Source: Nitrososphaerota archaeon
Lineage (GTDB): Archaea; Thermoproteota; Nitrososphaeria; Nitrososphaerales; CADDZS01
Length of the DNA stretch: 6,419 bases
Direction of reading: 5' to 3'
Assembly: GCA_027314685.1 (NCBI GenBank)
Contig: DAHVAI010000310.1
Location: forward strand, 1-6,419
Both the position numbers and the translations under genes were made by a program. Under the pieces are notes generated by a model, which saw only the letters and a program-made list of their open reading frames with translations, ran no database searches and had not been told where the DNA came from. Below are positions 1 to 6,039 of this stretch, piece after piece. Every line of letters starts with the position of its first letter. Positions within the stretch are counted from its first letter, which is position 1.

Positions 1-2
1 GG

Positions 3-827
3 TTCAATATACTCAAAGCCATCGAGAGAGGAAGGGTCTACCCGCGGCAAATCGGCAACATAGATCTTGTGGGGAGTGTTTTTGACTGGCTCGAAAAAAG
101 AACGGAAGAGATGGTCTTTGTTGTCAGGGGAAGGAACGTGCCACCGTCCAGACTTGATAGATGCATATCCTCGCTTCTTCTACAGGAGAACCAGTCGTTC
201 GGAATAATATTCATAGATGCCGCATCCACAAACGGGACGGCTGAGTGGATGGAGCACTGCTGCAAGAACCTATTTCAAAACAGGGCGACTCTGTTCAGGA
301 ACGTTGAGCCTCTGACTGCATTAGAGAATATCAGTCTAGTAATAAGGAACATTGCCACAAACCCTGATTCAATCATCGCTCTTCTGGATGCGGACGACGC
401 TCTCATGGGACCGCACGTTGTTGAAACCATCAGACAGGCCTACGCCGAAGGTGCCGACCTCACAGTGGGATCGTCGTTGAGGACCGATAAGGCATGTTAC
501 TATCCAGTCGAATTCGATCGTCCAAGGGAGCATCGAGGTGGTAACGTCTGGCAGCAGATGAGCACCTTCCGAAAACATCTCTTCGACAGCATAAATGAAG
601 AGGACCTCAAACTCGATGGTTCATGGATACCATATGCGACAGACTGGGCTTATATGCTGCCAATGGTCGAAATGGCCAAGAAGCCAGTTTGGATACGGAA
701 GTTCATATATCTTTACGACCCGATAAAAGAGAACAGATCTTACACACGGGATGACCGTGAGAGAATGATCGGGAGAATCTGCCAGAAACAGTCATATCTC
801 AATTACCGCGAGGAGCTGAATCCATGA
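3..827 (+). CDS. Family 2 glycosyltransferase, 5' end outside the window
   Basis: This is a GT-A fold, family 2 glycosyltransferase that would move a sugar from a nucleotide donor to a growing glycan; donor and acceptor cannot be read from sequence. Counting from a GTG at 69, the N-terminal strand VVRGRN (18-23) is followed by FIDAASTNG (48-56), the usual D-x-x-S-T-x-G nucleotide-binding turn. LLDADD (105-110) is the metal-binding DxD-type motif, and TDWAY (191-195) sits where the catalytic-base region is expected. No membrane segment is evident, so a cytoplasmic enzyme is likely. The frame stays open without a stop from base 3, and the 22 upstream codons read like protein, so GTG 69 is probably internal and the true start lies off the left edge. 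The TGA stop overlaps the next start as ATGA, which suggests translational coupling. The glycosyltransferase call is firm; the missing N-terminus is an inference. Confidence 0.85.
   Translation, partial: FNILKAIERGRVYPRQIGNIDLVGSVFDWLEKRTEEMVFVVRGRNVPPSRLDRCISSLLLQENQSFGIIFIDAASTNGTAEWMEHCCKNLFQNRATLFRNVEPLTALENISLVIRNIATNPDSIIALLDADDALMGPHVVETIRQAYAEGADLTVGSSLRTDKACYYPVEFDRPREHRGGNVWQQMSTFRKHLFDSINEEDLKLDGSWIPYATDWAYMLPMVEMAKKPVWIRKFIYLYDPIKENRSYTRDDRERMIGRICQKQSYLNYREELNP
811..815 (+). promoter_or_regulatory. Ribosome binding site for the radical SAM gene
   Basis: AGGAG lies 8 bases before ATG 824, inside the end of the preceding glycosyltransferase gene. Together with the ATGA overlap it fixes the start and indicates coupled translation. 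Confidence 0.7.
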
Positions 828-1783
828 GTGCGACTTACTGCCCTCAACTCTGGGATGGGTTTTACATCAACAGAGAGGGCGATGTGTACCCTTGCTGTCA
901 CCAAAATCCACATTTGATTGGAAACATCAATACTTCTCATCTCAGGCAGATAGTCAATAGTGACCGGGCCCAGAAGGCACGTCTTGAGTCGCTTAATGGC
1001 GAGTTGCACTGCTATTTCGACTGTACCCTACTGGACAAGGACAGAGACAACGGCAGCCCTGTTTCCAAGCATTTCGTAGAGTATTCTACACTCCGGCGGT
1101 TGCACATAAGCTTTGGTGAAGCCTGCAATATAAGGTGCATAATGTGCTCCCATCCTCTTCGCCATTTAGAAAATCCGTTAGTTCTGGAAGCAGATACGGT
1201 CGTAAGAAACGTCGACATTACTCCATTTAGAGAAATTGTCATCCAGGGGGGTGAACCGTTGTTTGTGAAACAGTGTCTCAAGTACATGAAGTTCTTGGAA
1301 GATATTGGAAAGCGCTATACCTTGTTGACCAACGGACTTCTTATAAATGAAAAGATGGCGTACAGGCTTGCAGAGCATGCGAGCGTGATAAGCATCTCCA
1401 TAAACGGAGGGTCCAAAGTGATGCATGAGAAGATCAATTTTGGATCGACTTTCGAGCGTGTTTTGCACAACATCCAGCTTCTGATTTCAGCCAGGAGGGA
1501 CCTAAAATCGGATATGACCATAAACGGGAGAATGACAATTACCCCCCAAAACGTAACAGATGTCCCAATTTTCATTTCCAAATTCAGAAGAATGGGATTT
1601 GATCGTGTCAATTTTGGCTTCGTGAAGAAGACTGTTCCGGCTTATCTGAGGACGCACCCTGACGTACTTGCCCGCATAAGGGAAGAGATTGAATTCGTGT
1701 CTAGGACATCCAATCTCGATCTTTTAGATACTCTGAGGCTCAAACAGCTTGGTTTAATGGCTTGGCATACACGAACTTCATAG
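824..1783 (+). CDS. Radical SAM protein with N-terminal SPASM/twitch-like domain
   Basis: This 319-residue enzyme should bind a [4Fe-4S] cluster that cleaves S-adenosylmethionine to start a radical reaction. The cluster motif CNIRCIMC (C101, C105, C108; CxxxCxxC) is followed by QGGEPL (141-146), the SAM-contacting GGE motif, and by LLTNG and ISINGG strands of the partial TIM barrel. Before the barrel, residues 6-67 hold C6, C24, C25, C63 and C67 in a CPxLW...GxVxPCC pattern. This is a SPASM/twitch-like auxiliary-cluster module, placed N-terminally rather than in its more common C-terminal position. Proteins of this layout occur beside glycosyltransferases, but their substrates are generally unknown. 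A sugar or peptide modification is possible and no specific reaction is claimed. The gene overlaps the upstream glycosyltransferase by four bases and has a good ribosome binding site. It ends in TAG, followed by an open 18-codon extension (see findings). Confidence 0.9.
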   Translation: MSATYCPQLWDGFYINREGDVYPCCHQNPHLIGNINTSHLRQIVNSDRAQKARLESLNGELHCYFDCTLLDKDRDNGSPVSKHFVEYSTLRRLHISFGEACNIRCIMCSHPLRHLENPLVLEADTVVRNVDITPFREIVIQGGEPLFVKQCLKYMKFLEDIGKRYTLLTNGLLINEKMAYRLAEHASVISISINGGSKVMHEKINFGSTFERVLHNIQLLISARRDLKSDMTINGRMTITPQNVTDVPIFISKFRRMGFDRVNFGFVKKTVPAYLRTHPDVLARIREEIEFVSRTSNLDLLDTLRLKQLGLMAWHTRTS

Positions 1784-1836
1784 CGTGGGTGGAATGTTAG
1801 GCTATCAGTGTTTATAAGACTGAAAGGCGGCAGTGC

Positions 1837-2640
1837 ATGAGTCGGGATGGCTTATCTGTGGTAATAAGGTGCCGCAACGATCCCAGTGTGCTGGACTGCA
1901 TTCACAGCATCGATACGGATGCCGAAATAATAGTCGCTTACACCGGATCCCCTTCGTTGGAAGGTCAGATCAAGGAATGTGGGGCTAAATCAATTCCAGC
2001 TCCTTTTGGTAACTTGTCTAAAGTTTCCAATGCCGGATTCCAGGCTGCCTCCTGTGACAAGATAGTGTTTACAGACTCTGATACCCGGTTCGGACCGGGG
2101 TGTCTTGGTAAATTGACTGTGGCATTGGAGGACTACAAGATCGCTCGTGCGAAATTGCTTTTCCATGACACTCAACCTCCAACTCAACGGATGATTGCGA
2201 ATGCACGGGATTACGTCAATCGCTTGCCGTTGACGTATACTCCTGGTTTAGCAGTGCGGCGTGATCTCCTGCCTGAGATCGGAGGGTTTCTCTTCAATGA
2301 TATCGTTCCGTTCGCGGTGGATGCAGATCTGAATTTCAGAGTGGTGAAGGCTGGGGCAAAGACCGCTTTTGTGAGTGATGCATGGCTGCAGCATGGGAGC
2401 ATCTCGCTTCGACATGATATACGGGCAGCCTACAGGATAGGTGATGGATGTGCGTGTAGTATCGATTATTGGAACAATTTGGGAACATACGGTCATCTCG
2501 GGAATTTCACACTCAAGGGAGTTCCTCCATCGCTTCTGCCGGATCTGTTGCGGAGCAAGGGAATCGCGACCCTAGCTTACCAGCTCTTCTGGGATGCTGC
2601 ATACTGGCTAGGTTTTTTGCGCCGAAAATCCTCACCATAG
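1837..2640 (+). CDS. Family 2 glycosyltransferase
   Basis: This is a 267-residue GT2 enzyme, likely cytoplasmic or membrane-associated, that would add one sugar in glycan assembly. It opens with LSVVIRCRN (6-14), the first GT-A strand. FGNLSKVSNAG (57-67) is the conserved segment just before the metal site, and VFTDSDTRF (77-85) carries the DSD metal motif. FAVDADLNFRV (159-169) provides the acidic pair expected near the acceptor, and QHGS (185-188) is a histidine segment common late in the domain. The canonical D-G-S turn after the second strand is replaced by AYTGSPS (34-40), so the nucleotide pocket may differ somewhat from the norm. ATG 1837 has only a weak GGCGG site upstream; an A/T-rich TTTATAAG at 1811 lies slightly too close to serve as a standard leaderless promoter. 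It ends 7 bases from the convergent dehydrogenase-glycosyltransferase gene. Donor and acceptor are unknown. Confidence 0.85.
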   Translation: MSRDGLSVVIRCRNDPSVLDCIHSIDTDAEIIVAYTGSPSLEGQIKECGAKSIPAPFGNLSKVSNAGFQAASCDKIVFTDSDTRFGPGCLGKLTVALEDYKIARAKLLFHDTQPPTQRMIANARDYVNRLPLTYTPGLAVRRDLLPEIGGFLFNDIVPFAVDADLNFRVVKAGAKTAFVSDAWLQHGSISLRHDIRAAYRIGDGCACSIDYWNNLGTYGHLGNFTLKGVPPSLLPDLLRSKGIATLAYQLFWDAAYWLGFLRRKSSP

Positions 2641-2647
2641 ACATGCC

Positions 2648-4213
2648 TTACTGGATTTCTACAGAAAATAAATCAAGTGCTCTCTTCTTGAATTGCGCAT
2701 CCTGCTCAGACGACATCTGCATTTTGTATTTGCTGTAGAATGCATTCAAACCGTTTCTCTTTCGGGGAGATCCAGGGCTGGATAGCCTGGTAAGAAAATC
2801 GGATGCATCATGATGGACCAGATGATTTCGTAGCATTTCGTATCTTATTCCAGGTAAGTTCAGAAGTCTAATGCAAATGTCTCTGTCAGTGGTGCTCTCA
2901 AGTGTTTCGTCGAACCCTCCGGCATCAAGTAATCGTGAAAGCTTGACGAACAGATTCGAGCCTTGCACATTTGGATTTCCTACTAGAAAATCTCCGACAG
3001 AAATGGCAGAAGGGATCTTAAGATATGATCTTGGACGGTCCCCACCATCATGGCGGATTAATCCACTAACTATCCAGTCTGATGTAGTTTCGGAGGCCAA
3101 AGCAAGAGAATTGTCAATATACATCTTGTCCCACCAGTCGTCGTCATCGAGAAGTGCCAGAAATGTTTCTTGGGGATCGAATCCAGCTTTCGAACAGTAA
3201 TCCAACCCTGTATTGATGGCACCCGAGAGGTTATGTGTCAGCGCATTTCGAATTAGGATGGCTGGAACCGAGGTTTTCAGTGATTCAACCGCCTCCAGAT
3301 TTGCAACTTCATTGTCTGGATCGCTGTCACTGACAACGACTACTAGATCTGGAGAATGTATCTGTACGCGAACCGATGCGAGTGCTCTTTTAAGCTTTTC
3401 TGGTCTGTTCAACGTCGGAATAATCACCACTACCCGGAGAGGATCTGGCATTCCAGACCTTGCAGGAGTGATACCCCTGATTTTCTGGACTGCAGAAAGC
3501 AGGGCGGATGGTGACTTGTTGAACGAGTTAAGTTCTGCAGTGTCCTTTGGCACGCACCGCCCATTGTAAGGACCCAAACCTGGATGGAGGTGCGCATCGC
3601 TCTTGACTCTCCTATCTGCTGAAACGACCGTCATAACAATAGTCGCATCGGCCCCGACCTTTGAAGCAATGGCTTCCATCTCGTTGGTGAAGCTCACCTT
3701 TGTGGCTATGAAGGCATTATGGGCCAATTTGCCGACCTCGGCGCTTCTATGATCGCATTTGATAATCCGAGCGTTTTTCGCCCAAGAAAAGTAACCCAGT
3801 GCTTCCTCTACATCGAGAGATTTGCCGCTTATCAGCAAGCGGTCCGGGTCTAAGAACCAACTGAACCTGTTACGCTCACGAAGGAACTCCGGCATGTAAA
3901 CAACTCTCAAATCAGGAAATGATGCTCCCGCTCCTTCCATGAACCCAATAGATAACGTGCTCTTTATTGCTACCAGTCCCTTATATCGTCTCTCCGAGAG
4001 TGTTGTCAAGACATCAACTACGGCGGTGCAGTCCAGTCTGCCAGAAGGAGTCCCCGGTGTGGGTACACAAACGAATACAATGTCGCACGAAAGCAAGGGC
4101 TCGAATTCGTGTTCTGCATCTATATCGAAGCCAACGCAACTGTAATGCAAGCTTAGCCCATGCATTACTGCACTCCCAACGGCACCAAGGCCGATGATAC
4201 CTACTTCAGACAA
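2648..4213 (-). CDS. Fusion: short UDP-sugar dehydrogenase plus family 2 glycosyltransferase
   Basis: This is a two-part enzyme of 521 residues. Residues 1-250 form a UDP-glucose/GDP-mannose dehydrogenase-type domain that should oxidise a nucleotide sugar at C6 to the uronate with two NAD+. It has IIGLGAVGS (6-14, GxGxxG), VCVPTP (48-53), KSTLSIG (84-90), MPEFLRE (107-113), GKLAHN (161-166) and GRCVPKD (218-224). By analogy to the family, E109, E113, K162, N166, catalytic C220 and D224 are all kept. The family's C-terminal nucleotide-sugar domain is missing, and the domain stops soon after a helix at 236-246. A GT2 domain follows: VVVIIPTLNRP (261-271), VSDSD (294-298), LLDDDDWW (354-361, metal site) and STTDRD (440-445). 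No membrane segment is visible. The start is a TTG with no ribosome binding site but with an A/T box at leaderless spacing. UDP-glucuronate production is the likeliest role; GDP-mannose or an amino-sugar substrate is not excluded. Confidence 0.88.
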   Translation of the reverse strand: MSEVGIIGLGAVGSAVMHGLSLHYSCVGFDIDAEHEFEPLLSCDIVFVCVPTPGTPSGRLDCTAVVDVLTTLSERRYKGLVAIKSTLSIGFMEGAGASFPDLRVVYMPEFLRERNRFSWFLDPDRLLISGKSLDVEEALGYFSWAKNARIIKCDHRSAEVGKLAHNAFIATKVSFTNEMEAIASKVGADATIVMTVVSADRRVKSDAHLHPGLGPYNGRCVPKDTAELNSFNKSPSALLSAVQKIRGITPARSGMPDPLRVVVIIPTLNRPEKLKRALASVRVQIHSPDLVVVVSDSDPDNEVANLEAVESLKTSVPAILIRNALTHNLSGAINTGLDYCSKAGFDPQETFLALLDDDDWWDKMYIDNSLALASETTSDWIVSGLIRHDGGDRPRSYLKIPSAISVGDFLVGNPNVQGSNLFVKLSRLLDAGGFDETLESTTDRDICIRLLNLPGIRYEMLRNHLVHHDASDFLTRLSSPGSPRKRNGLNAFYSKYKMQMSSEQDAQFKKRALDLFSVEIQ

Positions 4214-4237
4214 GACGCAATGAATGAACCATTAGGT

Positions 4238-4248
4238 CATTTATCAAG
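4238..4248 (-). promoter_or_regulatory. Archaeal-type A/T box for the fusion gene, leaderless spacing
   Basis: On the - strand, CTTGATAAAT is centred about 28-30 bases before the TTG start at 4213, the distance of an archaeal TATA box from the first transcribed base. There is no ribosome binding site before the TTG, which fits a leaderless or nearly leaderless transcript. The same bases read TTTATCAA on the + strand, about 60 bases before the + strand start at 4300, so they could serve both directions. This is an inference from spacing only. Confidence 0.4.
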
Positions 4249-4287
4249 TTTTTCGCTAACAAAATTCGCCTCAATAAGCCAGGGATC

Positions 4288-4292
4288 GGAGG
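4288..4292 (+). promoter_or_regulatory. Strong ribosome binding site before a broken gene
   Basis: GGAGG lies 7 bases upstream of ATG 4300. It is the best ribosome binding site in the window, although the frame it serves is cut off about 90 bases later by the insertion-sequence relic. Confidence 0.6.
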
Positions 4293-4299
4293 ACATTAC

Positions 4300-4391
4300 A
4301 TGAATAGCAAACGAGAATTCAAAGGCAATCTGGGCAGCGAAATCCTGAGAAAAGTGCCAAATCCTGACGGGTTATCAAGACGTGCTACACA
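4300..4391 (+). pseudogene. 5' stub of a gene interrupted by the IS3-family relic
   Basis: About 31 codons starting at ATG 4300, beginning MNSKREFKGN, precede the probable insertion-sequence end near 4392. The strong GGAGG upstream argues that this was a real gene start. In frame, translation would run on into insertion-sequence DNA and stop at 4491. The stub peptide has no family signature I recognise. Its orientation and position suggest that it is the N-terminus of the methyltransferase whose C-terminal half resumes on the same strand near 4783. If so, the middle of that protein, including its SAM-binding glycine motif, has been deleted. It could instead be the remnant of an unrelated small gene. 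Confidence 0.4.
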
Positions 4392-4416
4392 TGGTTCGAC
4401 CCCTTATTGTGAGACA
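4392..4416. repeat. Candidate terminal inverted repeat of the IS3-family relic
   Basis: The sequence starts TGGTTCGACCCC and ends GTGAGACA. It begins with TG and has the GACCCC...GACA pattern common in IS3-family ends, and it lies about 45 bases beyond the transposase stop, where the right end is expected. The matching left repeat is not found near 4785, so a direct comparison within the window is impossible. The identification rests on resemblance and position. Confidence 0.45.
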
Positions 4417-4785
4417 AGATCAGCTTATTCATCGAATACCTTTTCCATAGCTATTTCCTTTCACTTCAGATACGCCTGTTTCGGCGTGTAGTAATCAACA
4501 CCTGAATGCAGTCTTTTATTGTTGTAGAAGCTGATGAACCTGGAGATTGTCTGTTCAGCATGTGTGAAATTGTCGAACTCGAATCTCCTCATTACCTCCT
4601 TCTCCAGTATGGCGTTGAACGATTCGATGTGCGCATCTTCCCTCGGTGTGGCGGGATGGATGCGCTCATGTGCAATGTTCAAGAATGCCAGCATCTCCTC
4701 AACCCTCTTGCATATCAACTGGGTGCCGTTGTCATTCCTTATGCGGATGGCACCAATCTCACCTATTGTGCTGCAATACCCTCCT
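4392..4785 (-). mobile_element. IS3-family insertion sequence relic (3' part only)
   Basis: This is a truncated insertion sequence lying in - orientation. It holds the C-terminal third of an IS3-family OrfB transposase and, past its stop, about 70 bases ending in a candidate terminal inverted repeat at 4392. The 5' part (left repeat, orfA and the first half of orfB) is absent; at about 4785 the sequence changes abruptly to methyltransferase coding sequence on the + strand. The element cannot transpose on its own. The boundary near 4785 is uncertain by roughly 10 bases, because both proteins could be read through that stretch. Confidence 0.75.
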
Positions 4786-4799
4786 TTTATAGTGAACAT
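4461..4799 (-). pseudogene. IS3-family OrfB transposase, C-terminal fragment
   Basis: This is the remnant of a DDE transposase with an rve/integrase core. Counting from the ATG at 4799, the second catalytic aspartate lies in IRNDNGTQ (D23) and the glutamate in EDAHIESF (E59), exactly 35 residues apart as in the IS3-family DD(35)E triad. Other family signatures are HPATPRED, YNNKRLHSG and the ending YTPKQAYLK. The first catalytic aspartate and everything before it, including OrfA, is missing: about 106 family-like residues remain of a protein usually near 280-300. The first few residues before GGY are probably not transposase but antisense of the adjoining methyltransferase. A stop lies just upstream at 4811. 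The fragment cannot be functional. Confidence 0.85.
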
Positions 4800-5058
4800 T
4801 GATGTCGACTACTACACAAGTGCCAAGACTGTACTCGACTGGATCTTGCCACTCTTGCAGAATGGCACGATTTTCCATTTTGACGACATTTATGAATGTC
4901 TTGGAGACTCTACTAAAGGGGAGTTGGCAGCCATCGGAGAGATGAAACTGCGAAGTGGTGTTTCTTTTCTTCCCTATTACGCGCATGGCATTCCCATTCT
5001 GTTCGGAAAGACCTATATATTCAACAAGTCAGAAACTAAACTGGTGGGCGGACAGTAG
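4783..5058 (+). pseudogene. C-terminal half of a TylF/MycF-like methyltransferase
   Basis: About 90 residues from FIVNIDVDYY to the TAG at 5056 match the end of a class I SAM-dependent methyltransferase of the TylF/MycF (macrocin O-methyltransferase) type. Signs are IDVDYYTS (D at 4801 and 4807), a following helix ending in LPLLQNG, FHFDDIY (aspartates at 4882 and 4885) and a KGELAAI helix. In the family the D-x-D-x-Y and DD segments lie at the metal and substrate site. The N-terminal half with the glycine-rich SAM-binding motif is missing; upstream the frame enters antisense insertion-sequence DNA. An open frame on this strand from 4534 to 5058 is therefore a false join of transposase antisense and methyltransferase. 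In the intact ancestor it probably O-methylated a sugar. The family call is fairly good; the exact subfamily is uncertain. Confidence 0.65.
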
Positions 5059-5110
5059 CCACTATGGGATTGACTTTGTTACATATGAAATCGTTTCAGT
5101 ATCAAGGAGC

Positions 5111-5989
5111 GTGAGTCAGATTCCGGCCCGTGAGTTCTTGTTTAAATGTGTTTGCCACGTTCGTCGTGAGTACGCTGTAAGACAGTTCGGGATTAGAGTA
5201 TTTTTGGACTCTATGTTGATAGAGTCATTGTACGGATATGCTGCTTTGTTAATGCGAAATCCGGCATTATTCAAGGACTCTAGGGCAAGACTCATCACTC
5301 GCCGCATAAACGCTGTCGAACGATTCTTTCATGTTAGATTTGTCGCCTGCACCTATTTTCCGCCTGACTTGTTGTGGCAGGATTATTTCCAGATCGACTC
5401 TTTCAAACCTAGACGGAATTCACAAGTGATAGACATCGGAGCAAATGTCGGAGACTGGACAGTGGTGGTGGGTAAGCATTTTGGCGCAAAGGTCGTTGCT
5501 ATAGAGCCAGTAGCTACAGCCATAGAATTGCTCCAAAGAAATGTAAGGCTCAACTCACTGGAGACTTCAGTTAGAATATTGAATTGTGCACTTGGCGAGT
5601 CTGTGGGCACGGTTAATCTGGTAATTGATGCGTTAACTGGATATGCGCAATCTATAGATCCACCAGACTCCACAAAAGGTGGCTATTACAAGGCCAATTG
5701 TCCACTTGACACTCTAGACAACATCACATCTCGTCTAGCTATAGACGCTGTTGACATTATCAAAATAGATGTAGATGGGGCCGAAATGAATGTGCTCAAG
5801 CGATCGAACGCAACGATCAATAAGTTCGAGCCGAAGGTTATCGTGGAGGTCCATACCAAACAGTTGCGCCAGAGCGTAATGAGATACTTCCAGGCCCTTG
5901 ACTATAAACTGGTCTTTGAGAAGGTGAACTTCTGGAATTCGATTTCTGTCCTTTATCTAGAACCTGTTCAGATTGAGAGTACTGCATGA
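5111..5989 (+). CDS. FkbM-family SAM-dependent methyltransferase
   Basis: This is a class I methyltransferase of the FkbM family, which O-methylates sugars or other hydroxyls. Numbering from GTG 5111, motif I VIDIGANVGDW (106-116) binds SAM and VAIEPV (129-134) supplies the acidic residue for its ribose. IIKIDVDGAEMNVL (216-229) is the FkbM signature, followed by KVIVEVH strand residues. The C-terminal half is therefore complete. The start is ambiguous: the frame is open back to 4955, but up to 5058 it overlaps the real methyltransferase frame upstream. GTG 5111 is the first ordinary start after that, yet AAGGAG at 5104 is only one base away from it. ATG 5213, giving 258 residues, is an alternative that keeps all motifs. 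The TGA stop sits in an ATGA overlap with the next frame. Its likely role is capping or decorating the glycan made by this locus. Confidence 0.88.
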   Translation: MSQIPAREFLFKCVCHVRREYAVRQFGIRVFLDSMLIESLYGYAALLMRNPALFKDSRARLITRRINAVERFFHVRFVACTYFPPDLLWQDYFQIDSFKPRRNSQVIDIGANVGDWTVVVGKHFGAKVVAIEPVATAIELLQRNVRLNSLETSVRILNCALGESVGTVNLVIDALTGYAQSIDPPDSTKGGYYKANCPLDTLDNITSRLAIDAVDIIKIDVDGAEMNVLKRSNATINKFEPKVIVEVHTKQLRQSVMRYFQALDYKLVFEKVNFWNSISVLYLEPVQIESTA

Positions 5990-6039
5990 AGATTTCCTTA
6001 TGCTTTGCGATGCCAGAGAGCATTACATGTCGGTCGTAA
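5986..6039 (+). pseudogene. 17-codon stub overlapping the FkbM stop (possible broken gene start)
   Basis: ATG 5986 overlaps the FkbM TGA as ATGA, the same junction seen between the first two genes. The frame begins MKISLCFAMPES, then stops at TAA 6037. An alternative frame across the same bases (DFLMLCDAREHYMS, from 5991) stays open to 6075. The pattern suggests a following operon gene that has been frameshifted, but with so short a stretch it may be chance. Confidence 0.25.

Noticed and set aside
1012..1611. Three - strand open frames across the radical SAM gene
   Set aside because: They are antisense to a gene with clear CxxxCxxC and GGE motifs and show no family signature of their own.
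1811..1818. TTTATAAG considered as a leaderless promoter for the second glycosyltransferase
   Set aside because: Its centre is only about 22 bases from the ATG, so the transcript would begin after the start codon; the gene is more likely part of the upstream operon.
2612..2617. T6 run near the convergent gene ends, considered as a terminator
   Set aside because: It lies within the glycosyltransferase coding sequence, before the stop, and no stem precedes it; no clear terminator is seen in the 7-base gap.
2871..3569. + strand open frames opposite the fusion gene
   Set aside because: They are antisense of well-matched glycosyltransferase and dehydrogenase coding; the serine-rich composition is typical of such shadows.
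4389..4403. GGTTCGACCCC resembling a tRNA T-arm
   Set aside because: The flanking bases do not form the five-pair stem and there is no acceptor or anticodon arm; an IS3-type end explains the sequence better.
4472..4487. Small hairpin ACGCC-TGTTTC-GGCGT, considered as a terminator
   Set aside because: It lies inside the transposase coding end (TPKQAY), has only five pairs and no T-run after it.
4534..4782. Open + strand frame running from 4534 into the methyltransferase remnant
   Set aside because: This part is the exact antisense of the transposase with its DD(35)E motif. Only the portion after about 4783 looks like a real protein.
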